This document shows, one piece after another, positions 48,345-56,712 of a DNA stretch of 64,000 nucleotides. This DNA is from Afipia felis ATCC 53690 (lineage in GTDB: Bacteria > Pseudomonadota > Alphaproteobacteria > Rhizobiales > Xanthobacteraceae). How positions within the stretch are numbered: position 1 is the first letter of the stretch; each line of letters opens with the position of its first letter. The notes under the pieces were generated by a model. The model was not told the DNA's origin, did no database searches, and was given only the letters and a program-made list of their open reading frames with translations. The translations under genes and the position numbers were made by a program. The stretch covers positions 682,001-746,000 of the forward strand of contig NZ_KB375270.1 of NCBI RefSeq assembly GCF_000314735.2, given 5' to 3'.

Positions 48345-49960
48345 TGAATCAGAGAACATCTCCGAGCCAGCTCGAAATTATCCCGGAGACCGCGCCGTTC
48401 TCGCATGAACAGCGGTCATGGCTGAATGGATTCTTCGCAGGACTGGTCTCGCTCGATAATGCCGTGACGCCGCTGTCGCCGGAGCAGGGTGCCGCCGTGA
48501 TGGCCGCGGCCACCGGCGATGCCGACGACGGTGAAGCGCCGTGGCACGATCAGACGATGCCGATTGCCGACCGCATGAAACTTGCCGAGGGCCGGCCGCT
48601 GCGGCGGCGGATGATGGCGGCGATGGCGCAGCAGGATTGCGGTCAGTGCGGTTACAATTGCCACGATTACTCTGAGGCGATTGCCAATAAGGCCGAGGCC
48701 CGGCTGAACCTGTGCGTGCCGGGTGGCAAGGAAACCGCCCGCATGCTGAAATCGTTGCACGAAGAACTCGAGAAAGGCACCGCGCCCGGAGACCCAACGG
48801 CCGCAACTGAGGCCGCCAAAGACTCGGGCGCGAAGCCAGCGGGTGAACCTGGCCGTTCGCGCGACAATCCGGTCGAGGCGATTTTCCTGTCCCGTCGTCT
48901 GCTGAATAAACCGGGATCGGAGAAGGAGACATGGCATATCGAGTTCGATCTGTCGGGGCCCGGCCTCGATTACGTTGTCGGCGATTCTTTCGGCGTGTTC
49001 GCGACCAATGATCTCGGGCTGGTCGATCAGATTATCGCACTGCTCGGCGTTTCGCATGAGACAATGATCAACGGCAAGAAACTGCGCGATGTGTTGCGCG
49101 AGGATGTGTCGCTGTCACCTGCACCGGATTCGCTGTTCGAGCTGATCTCCTTCATCACGGGCGGTGCTGTGCGTGAAAAGGCGCGTGCGCTGGCTTCGGG
49201 GGACGATCCGGACGGTGACGCCGCGCATCTCGACGTGATGGCGACGTTGCAGAAATTCGCCGGTGTTCGTCCGCATCCGGAGGCTTTCATCGAGGCGCTT
49301 GACCCGTTGCAGCCGCGGCTCTATTCCATCTCGTCGTCGCACAATGCGACGCCCAGCCGTCTATCGCTGACTGTCGATACGGTCCGCTATGTGATCGGCA
49401 AGCGCAAGCGCATCGGCGTCGCCTCCACGTTCCTTGCCGAACGGATCAATCCGGGCGACACGCTCAGGGTTTACGTCCAGAAGGCCCATGGCTTCGGGTT
49501 GCCGGAGAATCCGCAGATACCGGTCATCATGATCGGCCCCGGCACGGGCGTCGCGCCGTTCCGCGCCTTCCTGCACGATCGGCAGGCGACCGGCGCACCG
49601 GGACGCAACTGGTTGTTCTTTGGTCATCAGCGCAGCGAATGCGACTTCTTTTACGCGGATGAGTTCAATGCGATGAAGGCATCGGGTCATCTGACACGGC
49701 TGTCGCTGGCATGGTCGCGCGATCGCGATGAGAAATTCTACGTGCAAGATCGCATGCGCGAGGTCGGCCGCGAATTGTGGTCGTGGCTCGCGGATGGTGC
49801 GCATGTCTACGTCTGCGGAGACGCAAAACGAATGGCCAAGGACGTCGAGCGTGCGCTGGTCGATATCGCAGCTCAATTCGGCGCGCGCTCCACTGACGAA
49901 GCTGTCGCGTTCGTGGCCGATCTGAAGAAGAAAGGTCGATATCAGCAGGACGTTTATTGA
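48344..49960 (+). CDS. Fe-S/FNR flavoprotein (CysJ-like, without flavodoxin domain)
   Basis: The 538-residue protein has three parts. Residues 1-95 form an unassigned helical start (HEQRSWLNGFFAGLVSL). A 4Fe-4S motif follows, C99-x2-C102-x3-C106-x17-C124 (DCGQCGYNCHDY ... LCVPGG), resembling the PF04060 cluster of CODH/ACS and Rnf proteins. Residues 170-538 form a CysJ/P450-reductase-type FAD-NADPH module, with the FAD motif PRLYSISSSHN, the nucleotide site IGPGTGVAPFRAFLHDR, GRNWLFFGHQR and VYVCGDAKRMAKDVE. There is no flavodoxin domain, so the Fe-S cluster likely relays electrons from FAD. It starts inside the nirA stop (TGATG), implying close partnership with NirA. Confidence 0.85.
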   Translation: MNQRTSPSQLEIIPETAPFSHEQRSWLNGFFAGLVSLDNAVTPLSPEQGAAVMAAATGDADDGEAPWHDQTMPIADRMKLAEGRPLRRRMMAAMAQQDCGQCGYNCHDYSEAIANKAEARLNLCVPGGKETARMLKSLHEELEKGTAPGDPTAATEAAKDSGAKPAGEPGRSRDNPVEAIFLSRRLLNKPGSEKETWHIEFDLSGPGLDYVVGDSFGVFATNDLGLVDQIIALLGVSHETMINGKKLRDVLREDVSLSPAPDSLFELISFITGGAVREKARALASGDDPDGDAAHLDVMATLQKFAGVRPHPEAFIEALDPLQPRLYSISSSHNATPSRLSLTVDTVRYVIGKRKRIGVASTFLAERINPGDTLRVYVQKAHGFGLPENPQIPVIMIGPGTGVAPFRAFLHDRQATGAPGRNWLFFGHQRSECDFFYADEFNAMKASGHLTRLSLAWSRDRDEKFYVQDRMREVGRELWSWLADGAHVYVCGDAKRMAKDVERALVDIAAQFGARSTDEAVAFVADLKKKGRYQQDVY

Positions 49961-49972
49961 TCGCAGGCTGTT

Positions 49973-52690
49973 ATGACTGAGATGGAAACTCCTCCGTCGA
50001 CCGTGAGAACGACATGTCCCTATTGCGGTGTCGGTTGTGGCGTACTGGCGACGCCCGATGGCAAAGGCAGGGCAACAATCAAGGGTGATCCCGATCACCC
50101 AGCCAATTTCGGCCGTCTTTGCTCAAAAGGTTCGGCGCTAGGCGAGACGCTCGGTCTTCATGAGCGGTTGCTGAATCCGATGGTCCGCTGTTCGAACGAT
50201 CAGATGGAACCTGTGGCGTGGAGCGATGCGCTTGATCATGTCGCGCAACGTCTCCATCACATCATTGCCAAGCACGGACGGCATTCCGTCGCGTTCTATC
50301 TCTCCGGGCAGTTGCTGACGGAGGATTATTACGTTGCCAACAAGCTGATGAAGGGGTTCATTGGCAGCGCCAATGTCGACACGAATTCGCGGTTGTGTAT
50401 GTCGTCGGCCGTCGCGGGGCACAAGCGTGCCTTCGGATCTGATACGGTGCCGGGGAATTATCGCGACCTCGACAAGGCCGATCTGCTTGTACTCGTCGGC
50501 TCGAACGCCGCGTGGTGTCATCCGGTTCTGTACCAACGCATACTCGCGAATAAGCGAGAGCGGGGCGCAAAAATCATCGTGGTCGATCCACGCCGAACCG
50601 ACACCGCCAGCGACGCTGACCTTTTTCTTGGGTTAAAGCCGGGGACGGATACTGCGCTCTTCAGCGGTCTGTTGGTTCATCTCGCCGCGCGGAATGCCAT
50701 CGATCGTCACTTTATCGAAGATCACACTTCGGGCTTCGAGGATGCGCTGGCGCAGGCGCGCAGGATCGCGGCGAGTGTTGCGGCAACAGCGCTTGCGACT
50801 GGATTGAGCGAAGCCGATGCCGAGGCATTCTTTCGCCTGTTTGCCGCCAGCGACAAGGTCGTTACGCTGTATTCGCAGGGCGTCAACCAGTCGGCGCAGG
50901 GCACCGACAAGGTCAATGCCATCATCAACTGCCATCTCGCAACGGGGCGGATCGGAAAACCCGGCGCAGGTCCGTTCTCGCTGACGGGGCAGCCTAATGC
51001 GATGGGCGGCCGCGAAGTGGGCGGTCTCGCAAACCAGTTAGCCGCACATATGAATTTCACGCCGCCCGATATCGATCGTGTGAGGCGGTTCTGGCAGGCG
51101 CCGCGCATCGCGACACATGAAGGGCTCAAGGCCGTTCAGATGTTCGAGGCCATCGAACGCGGTGAGATCAAGGCACTCTGGGTGATGGGAACAAACCCGG
51201 CGGTGTCGCTGCCGAACGCGGATGCAGTACGGCTCGCCATGCAGAAGCTCGATCTGCTTGTGATCTCGGACAATGTACGCTCGAACGACAGCATTAATGC
51301 CGGGGCGCATGTGTTACTGCCCGCACAGGCTTGGGGCGAGCGATCCGGCACGGTGACGAATTCGGAACGGCGGGTGTCTCGACAACGGCCGTTCATGACG
51401 CCGGCAGGTGATGCCAAACCGGACTGGTGGATCGTCAGCGAGATCGCCAAGCGGCTCGGTTATGAGGGTGCGTTTTCCTATCAATCGTCCGCAGAGATTT
51501 TCCGCGAGCACTGCTGCCTGTCGTCATTCGAGAACAACGGCACACGCGATTTCGATCTCGGTGCATTTTCCGAAATCACGGAAGATGAGTTTAATCGGCT
51601 CCCGCCGACTCTATGGCCCGCGCGTCTTGATACGAGCGTCTCGGAACGTTTCTTTGCGGAGGGAGGCTTCTTCACCGGTGACCAGCGGGCGCGGTTCGTT
51701 GCCCCTGAAATTCCGGCATTGCGCGGTGAAAGATCCGCTAGTCGGCCGTTGCTCTTGAACACCGGCCGCATTCGCGACCAGTGGCACACCATGACCCGCA
51801 CAGGGCTTAGCCCGCGGCTGGGCCAGCATCTGCGGTTTCCGTTTGTCGAAATTCATCCGCGTGATGCGTGCGCTGCGGGTGTCGTGGATGGCGGATTTGC
51901 CAGGCTCGAAACTGACTTCGGCAAGTGTGTGCTCAAAGTGATCGTGACGGATCGGCAGCAGCCCGGCATGTTGTTCGCTCCGATTCATTGGAGCGATGAG
52001 ACATCTTCCTCCGCCCGGGTCGGCGCGCTGGTCGCGCCCCACATTGACCCGTATTCGGGGCAGCCGGAAAACAAGGCTACGCCTGTCGCTCTATCTCTTT
52101 GCGATTATCCGCAGTACGGGTTCGCTCTCTCGCGCGACGTTATGTCGTTTCCCGAGAGCATCTGGTGGGCGCGTGTCGCCGTCACAGGTGGCTACGGCTA
52201 TCTGCTTGCGTCGAAACGGGGCGTACAATGGCAGGCCTGGTTCAATAAAGGCTGTGGCGAGCATGACGTCGCGGAGTATCTGGACGGTGCGGGGGGCATA
52301 TACCGGGCGGCGTCATTTGATGGCGACAGGCTGACGAGATGCCTGTTTGTCGAGCCGTCAGATCGCTCGTCGGACTGGGATGTTGTCAAGGCGCTGTTCG
52401 CCGTGGAAACGGTGAATGCCGAGCAGCGGCGCCTGCTGCTATCGGGAAAAGCATTGGATGGTATCGCGAGCGTAGGGCCCATCGTTTGCGCTTGCTTTGG
52501 TGTCGGTCGCAACACGATCTGCGATGCATTGAAGTCCGGTGCGGCACGCTCGTATCTTGATCTTGGCACGCAACTCAAAGCGGGGACCAATTGCGGATCG
52601 TGCATTCCGGAGTTGCGACGGCTGGTTGCGGAAACCCTCCCCGATGAAAAGCAGAACGATCAGCGCGAGGTGGCTATGGCCGAGAGCTGA
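49973..52690 (+). CDS. nasA: NasA: assimilatory nitrate reductase, catalytic subunit
   Basis: The 905-residue molybdopterin enzyme reduces nitrate to nitrite in the cytoplasm. The N-terminal 4Fe-4S cysteines are C15, C18, C22 and C50 (CPYCGVGC, RLCSKGS). The probable molybdenum ligand is C142 (NSRLCMSSA). NPMVRCSNDQMEPVAWSDAL, WVMGTNPAVSLPNAD and GRIRDQWHTMTRTG are bis-MGD contacts. A C-terminal BFD-like 2Fe-2S domain (about 835-885) has VCACFGVGRNTICDAL and TNCGSCIPELRRLV, marking it as NasA and not NapA. No Tat signal is present. The 3' end overlaps the convergent pxpA gene by 17 bp. Confidence 0.95.
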   Translation: MTEMETPPSTVRTTCPYCGVGCGVLATPDGKGRATIKGDPDHPANFGRLCSKGSALGETLGLHERLLNPMVRCSNDQMEPVAWSDALDHVAQRLHHIIAKHGRHSVAFYLSGQLLTEDYYVANKLMKGFIGSANVDTNSRLCMSSAVAGHKRAFGSDTVPGNYRDLDKADLLVLVGSNAAWCHPVLYQRILANKRERGAKIIVVDPRRTDTASDADLFLGLKPGTDTALFSGLLVHLAARNAIDRHFIEDHTSGFEDALAQARRIAASVAATALATGLSEADAEAFFRLFAASDKVVTLYSQGVNQSAQGTDKVNAIINCHLATGRIGKPGAGPFSLTGQPNAMGGREVGGLANQLAAHMNFTPPDIDRVRRFWQAPRIATHEGLKAVQMFEAIERGEIKALWVMGTNPAVSLPNADAVRLAMQKLDLLVISDNVRSNDSINAGAHVLLPAQAWGERSGTVTNSERRVSRQRPFMTPAGDAKPDWWIVSEIAKRLGYEGAFSYQSSAEIFREHCCLSSFENNGTRDFDLGAFSEITEDEFNRLPPTLWPARLDTSVSERFFAEGGFFTGDQRARFVAPEIPALRGERSASRPLLLNTGRIRDQWHTMTRTGLSPRLGQHLRFPFVEIHPRDACAAGVVDGGFARLETDFGKCVLKVIVTDRQQPGMLFAPIHWSDETSSSARVGALVAPHIDPYSGQPENKATPVALSLCDYPQYGFALSRDVMSFPESIWWARVAVTGGYGYLLASKRGVQWQAWFNKGCGEHDVAEYLDGAGGIYRAASFDGDRLTRCLFVEPSDRSSDWDVVKALFAVETVNAEQRRLLLSGKALDGIASVGPIVCACFGVGRNTICDALKSGAARSYLDLGTQLKAGTNCGSCIPELRRLVAETLPDEKQNDQREVAMAES

Positions 52691-53432
52691 ACGGTGAGAT
52701 TTTTACGCCACCTTGCTCCAGCGCCGCACGAACGGCTTTCGCAATCTCCACCGCGCCCGGCGTGTCGCCATGAACGCAGACGCTATCCACGGGTGTGGGG
52801 ATGACCTTTCCTGAAGCTGCAATGATGGACTGCTCCGTCACCATGCGCAGGACTCGCTGCGCGATCTCATTGGCATCATGCAGAACGGCGCCGCTCCGGC
52901 TACGAGGAAGAAGCTGTGCGTCGTCCTGATAGACGCGATCGGCGTAGATCTCATGGATCGGCTTTAGTGCGGTGCGGTCCGCCGCGCGGGCGAGCTCAGT
53001 CTGCGGTAACACCATGAAGGCGAGGTTTGGATCAACCGCCTTAACGGCCGCCGCGATGGCATTGGCGATCATAGCGTCGGAGCAGGCAGCGTTCGACAAT
53101 GCGCCGTGCGCCTTCACATGTGTGACCTTGTGGCCTGCGAGCGAAGCCACTGCGCACAGCGCGCCAGTCTGGTAGGCAACAAGATTTTCAATCTCGCTGG
53201 CGCTGAGGCCGGGCATCGGCTTGCGTCCGAAACCAGCCAGATCGTGATAGCCGGGATGTGCGCCAATACCGACGCTGCGCGCGCGGGCCTGTGTTGCAAT
53301 TCTTCGCATGGTGCCGGGATTGCCGGCATGGAATCCACAAGCGACGTTGACGCTGGTGGCCACGCTCAGCATAGCCTCGTCGTCTCCCACGCCTTCACCG
53401 ATGTCGGAGTTGATGTCGACCTGAATCGTCAT
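52674..53432 (-). CDS. pxpA: PxpA: 5-oxoprolinase subunit A (LamB/YcsF)
   Basis: The 252-residue protein is the LamB/YcsF-type subunit of the three-part ATP-dependent 5-oxoprolinase, which opens pyroglutamate to glutamate. It begins IQVDINSDIGEGVGDDEAML (conserved D-x-N-x-D-x-G-E) and has SVNVACGFHAGNPGTM, VGAHPGYHDLAGFGR as GIGAHPGYHDLAGFGR, and KAHGALSNAAC. ATG 53432 overlaps the stop of the upstream gene as ATGA. Its last codons overlap nasA on the other strand by 17 bp. Order on the minus strand is pxpB-pxpC-pxpA. Confidence 0.92.
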   Translation of the reverse strand: MTIQVDINSDIGEGVGDDEAMLSVATSVNVACGFHAGNPGTMRRIATQARARSVGIGAHPGYHDLAGFGRKPMPGLSASEIENLVAYQTGALCAVASLAGHKVTHVKAHGALSNAACSDAMIANAIAAAVKAVDPNLAFMVLPQTELARAADRTALKPIHEIYADRVYQDDAQLLPRSRSGAVLHDANEIAQRVLRMVTEQSIIAASGKVIPTPVDSVCVHGDTPGAVEIAKAVRAALEQGGVKISPFSSRP

Positions 53433-54361
53433 GCGCTGTTCCGTATTCTGTCCGGCAGGGATTGCAGCAGCGCATGGAATGCGCGCGCTTCCTGTTGGGC
53501 GGCGGCGACGTCGATCGCCACGAAGCGGAGTGTATGCCGGGGGCGCGTCTGCGCAAAGCGGCCGAGGTCTGCAGAGATGATGGTAGCGATCTTGGGATAG
53601 CCGCCGGTTGTGCCGCGATCCTTCATCAGCACAATGGGCTGGCCGCCTGCGACCTGAATGCTGCCGTCGACGGTGCCGTCCGAAACAATATTGAAATTCC
53701 CGGCATGAGTGAGGACAGGGCCTTCCAGACGATAGCCCATGCGGTCGCTCGTCGGCGAGATGCGCCACAGCGAATTGCAGAAGATTTCGGCGGATTTTCC
53801 AAATTCATCATGCTGAGGTCCCGGCACGACCCGAATATAGCCTTCCCCGAATACGGGTGGAATCATGCTGCGGTCCGGCAGCGACGTTACATTCTCGAAT
53901 GCCAGCCGGTCGCTGCTTCGAAGCGGACGAGGATAGGGGCTGCCCAGTCCGGCGCGCGCGTTAACGGAGAAGCTGCCGAACGTCGCCTCGCCTGTCAGGT
54001 CGCCTGCAACGGCGAGATAGCTGAAGACGCCCTTGCGTGCAGCATCGAGTGTCAGCGTATCGCCGTCGCGAAGGGTGAACGTGCGATAAAGCGGGCACGC
54101 ATCGCCGCCGATCCGGGCGAAACGCAGTGCGCCGGTGAGTGCCACGCATAGTGGCCCGCCGCGCGCGACAAACACGGTTTTTGTCGGCCCGATTTCGATG
54201 GCAGGTGCGGACAGCGGACGTCCCACCAGCGCGTTGGCGGCAGCCAGTGACAGCCGATCCATCGCTCCGCTGGGTGTGAGGCCGTAACGCTGCGCGCCGA
54301 ACCGGCCAAAATCCTGAACCGATGTCAGCGGCCCGGCGGTGATGATGTCGAGAGCGTTCAC
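53429..54361 (-). CDS. pxpC: PxpC: 5-oxoprolinase subunit C (biotin-dependent carboxyltransferase-like)
   Basis: The 310-residue subunit has the KipA/urea-amidolyase-like fold: ITAGPLTSVQDFGRFGAQRYGLTPSGAMDR (given as about residues 7-36), SRGGPLCVALTG-like sequence at about 70, and RMGYRLEGPVLTHAGNFNIVSDG (about 215-237). SIQVAGGQPIVLMKDRGTTGGYPKI follows at about 240-264. These are the hallmark motifs of PxpC. It starts with GTG overlapping the pxpB stop (GTGA) and ends overlapping pxpA (ATGA), so the three subunits are strictly coupled, which suits a stoichiometric complex. Confidence 0.92.
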   Translation of the reverse strand: MNALDIITAGPLTSVQDFGRFGAQRYGLTPSGAMDRLSLAAANALVGRPLSAPAIEIGPTKTVFVARGGPLCVALTGALRFARIGGDACPLYRTFTLRDGDTLTLDAARKGVFSYLAVAGDLTGEATFGSFSVNARAGLGSPYPRPLRSSDRLAFENVTSLPDRSMIPPVFGEGYIRVVPGPQHDEFGKSAEIFCNSLWRISPTSDRMGYRLEGPVLTHAGNFNIVSDGTVDGSIQVAGGQPIVLMKDRGTTGGYPKIATIISADLGRFAQTRPRHTLRFVAIDVAAAQQEARAFHALLQSLPDRIRNSA

Positions 54362-55095
54362 GCGATCAGCTCCGCAATCGCGGCACCTTGCTCTGCGAGG
54401 CGTTCGAGCCGTTCGAATTCAGCCGCATCGATTTGCTGAAATGTCACGGTGTCTCCCGGTTCGATGAGGAAGACAGGCGCGCGTTGCGGATCGAAGGTCC
54501 GCACCGGTGTACGGCCAAGAAGATGCCAGCCGCTGGGGCCTGCGAGGCATTGCAAAGCGGCCTGCACGCCGCCGATCGAGATCGTGCCCGCAGGCGTGGA
54601 GATGCGTGGCTGCGTCCGTCGCGGCGTGGCGATAGCAGGATCGAGACCGCGCAGATAGGAAAAGCCCGGCGTGAAACCGATCATGGCCACGTCATAGCGC
54701 GGCGCGCTGTGACGCTGGATCAATTCATCCGGTGACATGCCGTGCACCTTTGCGACATCATCGAGATCGAGACCGAACGCACCGCCATAGGCGACCGGTA
54801 TGCGCCAATGGCGGGACGCACGCTCTGCGATATTCGGCTGGTCGAGGAGAGCGAGTAGACGATCGCTTAATTCGGGAAAGCCGAGCTTGAGCGGATCGTA
54901 ATGGACGAGAAGCGAGCGATAGGTCGGGACCGTCTCGGTGACGCCCTCGACCGGCATGTTATTTAGCGCGCGATCCAGCGCGAAAACCCGACGGTTGCTC
55001 TCGGCATCCATGGTGGTGCCGAACTCAACGGCGAGCGCGGTATCGCCGCAGGCAAGAACACGTGGTTTTGATGGCCGGGAAGGTTGGCTGTTCAT
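54358..55095 (-). CDS. pxpB: PxpB: 5-oxoprolinase subunit B (KipI-like)
   Basis: The 245-residue protein matches KipI/PxpB: ACGDTALAVEFGTTMD at the start, VPTYRSLLVHYDPLK, IPVAYGGAFGLDLDDVA, and the core IGFTPGFSYLRGLDP followed by PRRTQPRISTPAGTISIGG. It pairs with PxpC in the 5-oxoprolinase complex. ATG 55095 starts close to the domain; a GTG at 55155 would add 20 residues and is also possible since neither has a strong ribosome site. It heads the pxpBCA operon, divergent from the RraA-family gene. Confidence 0.9.
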   Translation of the reverse strand: MNSQPSRPSKPRVLACGDTALAVEFGTTMDAESNRRVFALDRALNNMPVEGVTETVPTYRSLLVHYDPLKLGFPELSDRLLALLDQPNIAERASRHWRIPVAYGGAFGLDLDDVAKVHGMSPDELIQRHSAPRYDVAMIGFTPGFSYLRGLDPAIATPRRTQPRISTPAGTISIGGVQAALQCLAGPSGWHLLGRTPVRTFDPQRAPVFLIEPGDTVTFQQIDAAEFERLERLAEQGAAIAELIA

Positions 55096-55240
55096 GGACA
55101 AACGATGCCGGGACGGGCTGATGGCGTCCAGCGCTTTATTCGCGAGAAGATTCACCTAGAAGCATTCGCCGGGAGATGCGCTTGACGCGAGCGAAGTGCT
55201 TCGCATCATGCCGCCTCTTCATACAAAGGAATTCCAGCCA

Positions 55241-55948
55241 ATGTCGCTGCCCGCCGAGACGGTTCAACTGCTGCAACGTATTTCCACCGCCACTATCACC
55301 ACAGTGCTTCTGAAGAAGGGGCTGCGTAATGTCTGGATGCGCGGCACGCGCCCGCTTCGGCCGGGGCAGAAGCGGCTCGTCGGCCCTGCCTTCACGCTGC
55401 GTTTTGTCCCCGCGCGCGAGGATCTTGCGACGCCGGAATCGTGGTCGAAGCCGATTTCCACCCGCACCGCGATCGAGGCGATGCCGGAAGGCTGTATCGC
55501 GGTCGTCGATGCCATGGGGATTACCGACGCCGGCATTTTCGGCGACATCCTGTGCATGCGCATGGCAAAGCGGGGCGTCACCGCGCTCGTTACCGATGGC
55601 GTGATGCGTGACGTGGAAGGCGTGCTGGGTACCGGCCTGCCGGTCTGGTGCGACGGCGCGGCGGCTCCGCCGTCGGTCGCGGGCCTCACCTTCGTGAACT
55701 GGGGCGAGCCGATAGGCTGCGGCGGCGTCGCGGTGTTTCCGGACGATATCATCGTGGCCGATGAGGACGGCGCAGTCGTGATTCCGCAGGCTTTCCTGCC
55801 GCTGATCCTGGAGCAGGGCGAGGAGCAGGAGCGTGTTGAAGCGTGGATCGTCAATGAGGTTCAGCAGGGTGCGCCGTTGCCGGGGCTTTATCCGATGAGC
55901 GCCGACACCAAGGCGCGCTACGAGGCATGGAAGAAAACCCAGAAGTAA
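55241..55948 (+). CDS. RraA-family protein (putative 4-carboxy-4-hydroxy-2-oxoacid aldolase type)
   Basis: The 235-residue protein belongs to the RraA/HMG-aldolase family. The active-site stretch AKRGVTALVTDGVMRDVEGVL keeps the metal-binding R-D pair, with GIFGDILCMRMAKRG before it. Also typical are RPLRPGQKRLVGPAFTLRF and VFPDDIIVADEDGAVVIP. It is longer than E. coli RraA (about 160), mainly at both ends, so aldolase or decarboxylase activity is more likely than RNase E inhibition; the exact substrate is unknown. ATG 55241 lies after AAAGGAATTCC. Confidence 0.82.
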   Translation: MSLPAETVQLLQRISTATITTVLLKKGLRNVWMRGTRPLRPGQKRLVGPAFTLRFVPAREDLATPESWSKPISTRTAIEAMPEGCIAVVDAMGITDAGIFGDILCMRMAKRGVTALVTDGVMRDVEGVLGTGLPVWCDGAAAPPSVAGLTFVNWGEPIGCGGVAVFPDDIIVADEDGAVVIPQAFLPLILEQGEEQERVEAWIVNEVQQGAPLPGLYPMSADTKARYEAWKKTQK

Positions 55949-55964
55949 GCCTTAAAATCTGCCT

Positions 55965-56189
55965 TCAGTTTTGGCGCTTGCCGGTCTCTGCCGGCCAGCG
56001 CCATCCCACGACATGGGCCTCGACCGGATTGCCCGACTCGCAGTTTTCCCAACCGTTGCCGGCCCAACGGCAGGCAAACGGAAGCTGGTAGGTCCCGCTT
56101 TTATCCTCGCACAGGACCTGCACCGGCACGCCTGCAGGCGGCGTGCCTTGTTCGCCAAATTCGGAAAGGCGTTGTGAACGGGTTGCCAT
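55965..56189 (-). CDS. Small conserved-looking hypothetical protein
   Basis: The 74-residue product has a compact central part with two cysteines about 26 residues apart or less (VLCEDKSGTYQLPFACRW), aromatic residues and ENCESGNPVEAHVVGWRWP. There is no signal peptide or membrane helix. GGGGAG lies about 8 bp before the start codon, supporting translation. I do not recognise the family. It converges with the RraA-family gene (17 bp apart). Confidence 0.6.
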   Translation of the reverse strand: MATRSQRLSEFGEQGTPPAGVPVQVLCEDKSGTYQLPFACRWAGNGWENCESGNPVEAHVVGWRWPAETGKRQN

Positions 56190-56343
56190 GGTTCATCTCC
56201 CCGGAAGGGAACGGGAGCGGGCGGCTTCTGTTCCGGAACCGGGATTGTTAAAATTCACAAATGCCCTTTTGTTTCGGAGATCGCCGCAAGCCTTGATTTA
56301 CGTCTCGGCATCGAGACTACCGGCAGCAACACGGAGAACACCG

Positions 56344-56541
56344 ATGTTTGTGCTGATCCTGGGTTTGTTGGGCGCGAGCGGCCTGTTTTATCTGGCTAGC
56401 GCGACGCAGCATTCGGGCTGGACCTTGTCGTATGAGGTCTGCCGGCAGGGTGCAATCTTCTGTGATAACCCCCACTGGATTCTGATCGCCGCCGGTATCG
56501 CCATCGCGATCGAGATGGTCCGCAGCATGTCGAGGGCGTGA
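56344..56541 (+). CDS. Small two-helix membrane protein
   Basis: The 65-residue product has two membrane segments (FVLILGLLGASGLFYLASA and WILIAAGIAIAIEMV) separated by a short loop with two cysteines (YEVCRQGAIFCDNPHW). GGAGAACACCG directly precedes ATG 56344; a longer frame from 56143 has no such support. I recognise no family. It precedes the cyclase gene in the same direction by 171 bp and may or may not share its promoter. Confidence 0.6.
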   Translation: MFVLILGLLGASGLFYLASATQHSGWTLSYEVCRQGAIFCDNPHWILIAAGIAIAIEMVRSMSRA

Positions 56542-56712
56542 GCTCCCTGAGCATGGGTGCTCGATCGGCTTCCGGCCTTTCCGGGGCGTGGATTTTGCCG
56601 GGCCGTGCGGCACCGGGCTGGTGGATTTCGGGACGGGAACCGGACAATATCGGGCGGCGCGCCAAACCTCGCCGGCGGGCCTTCAGCAACCGGGAACCTG
56701 ACGTCCGCCGCC

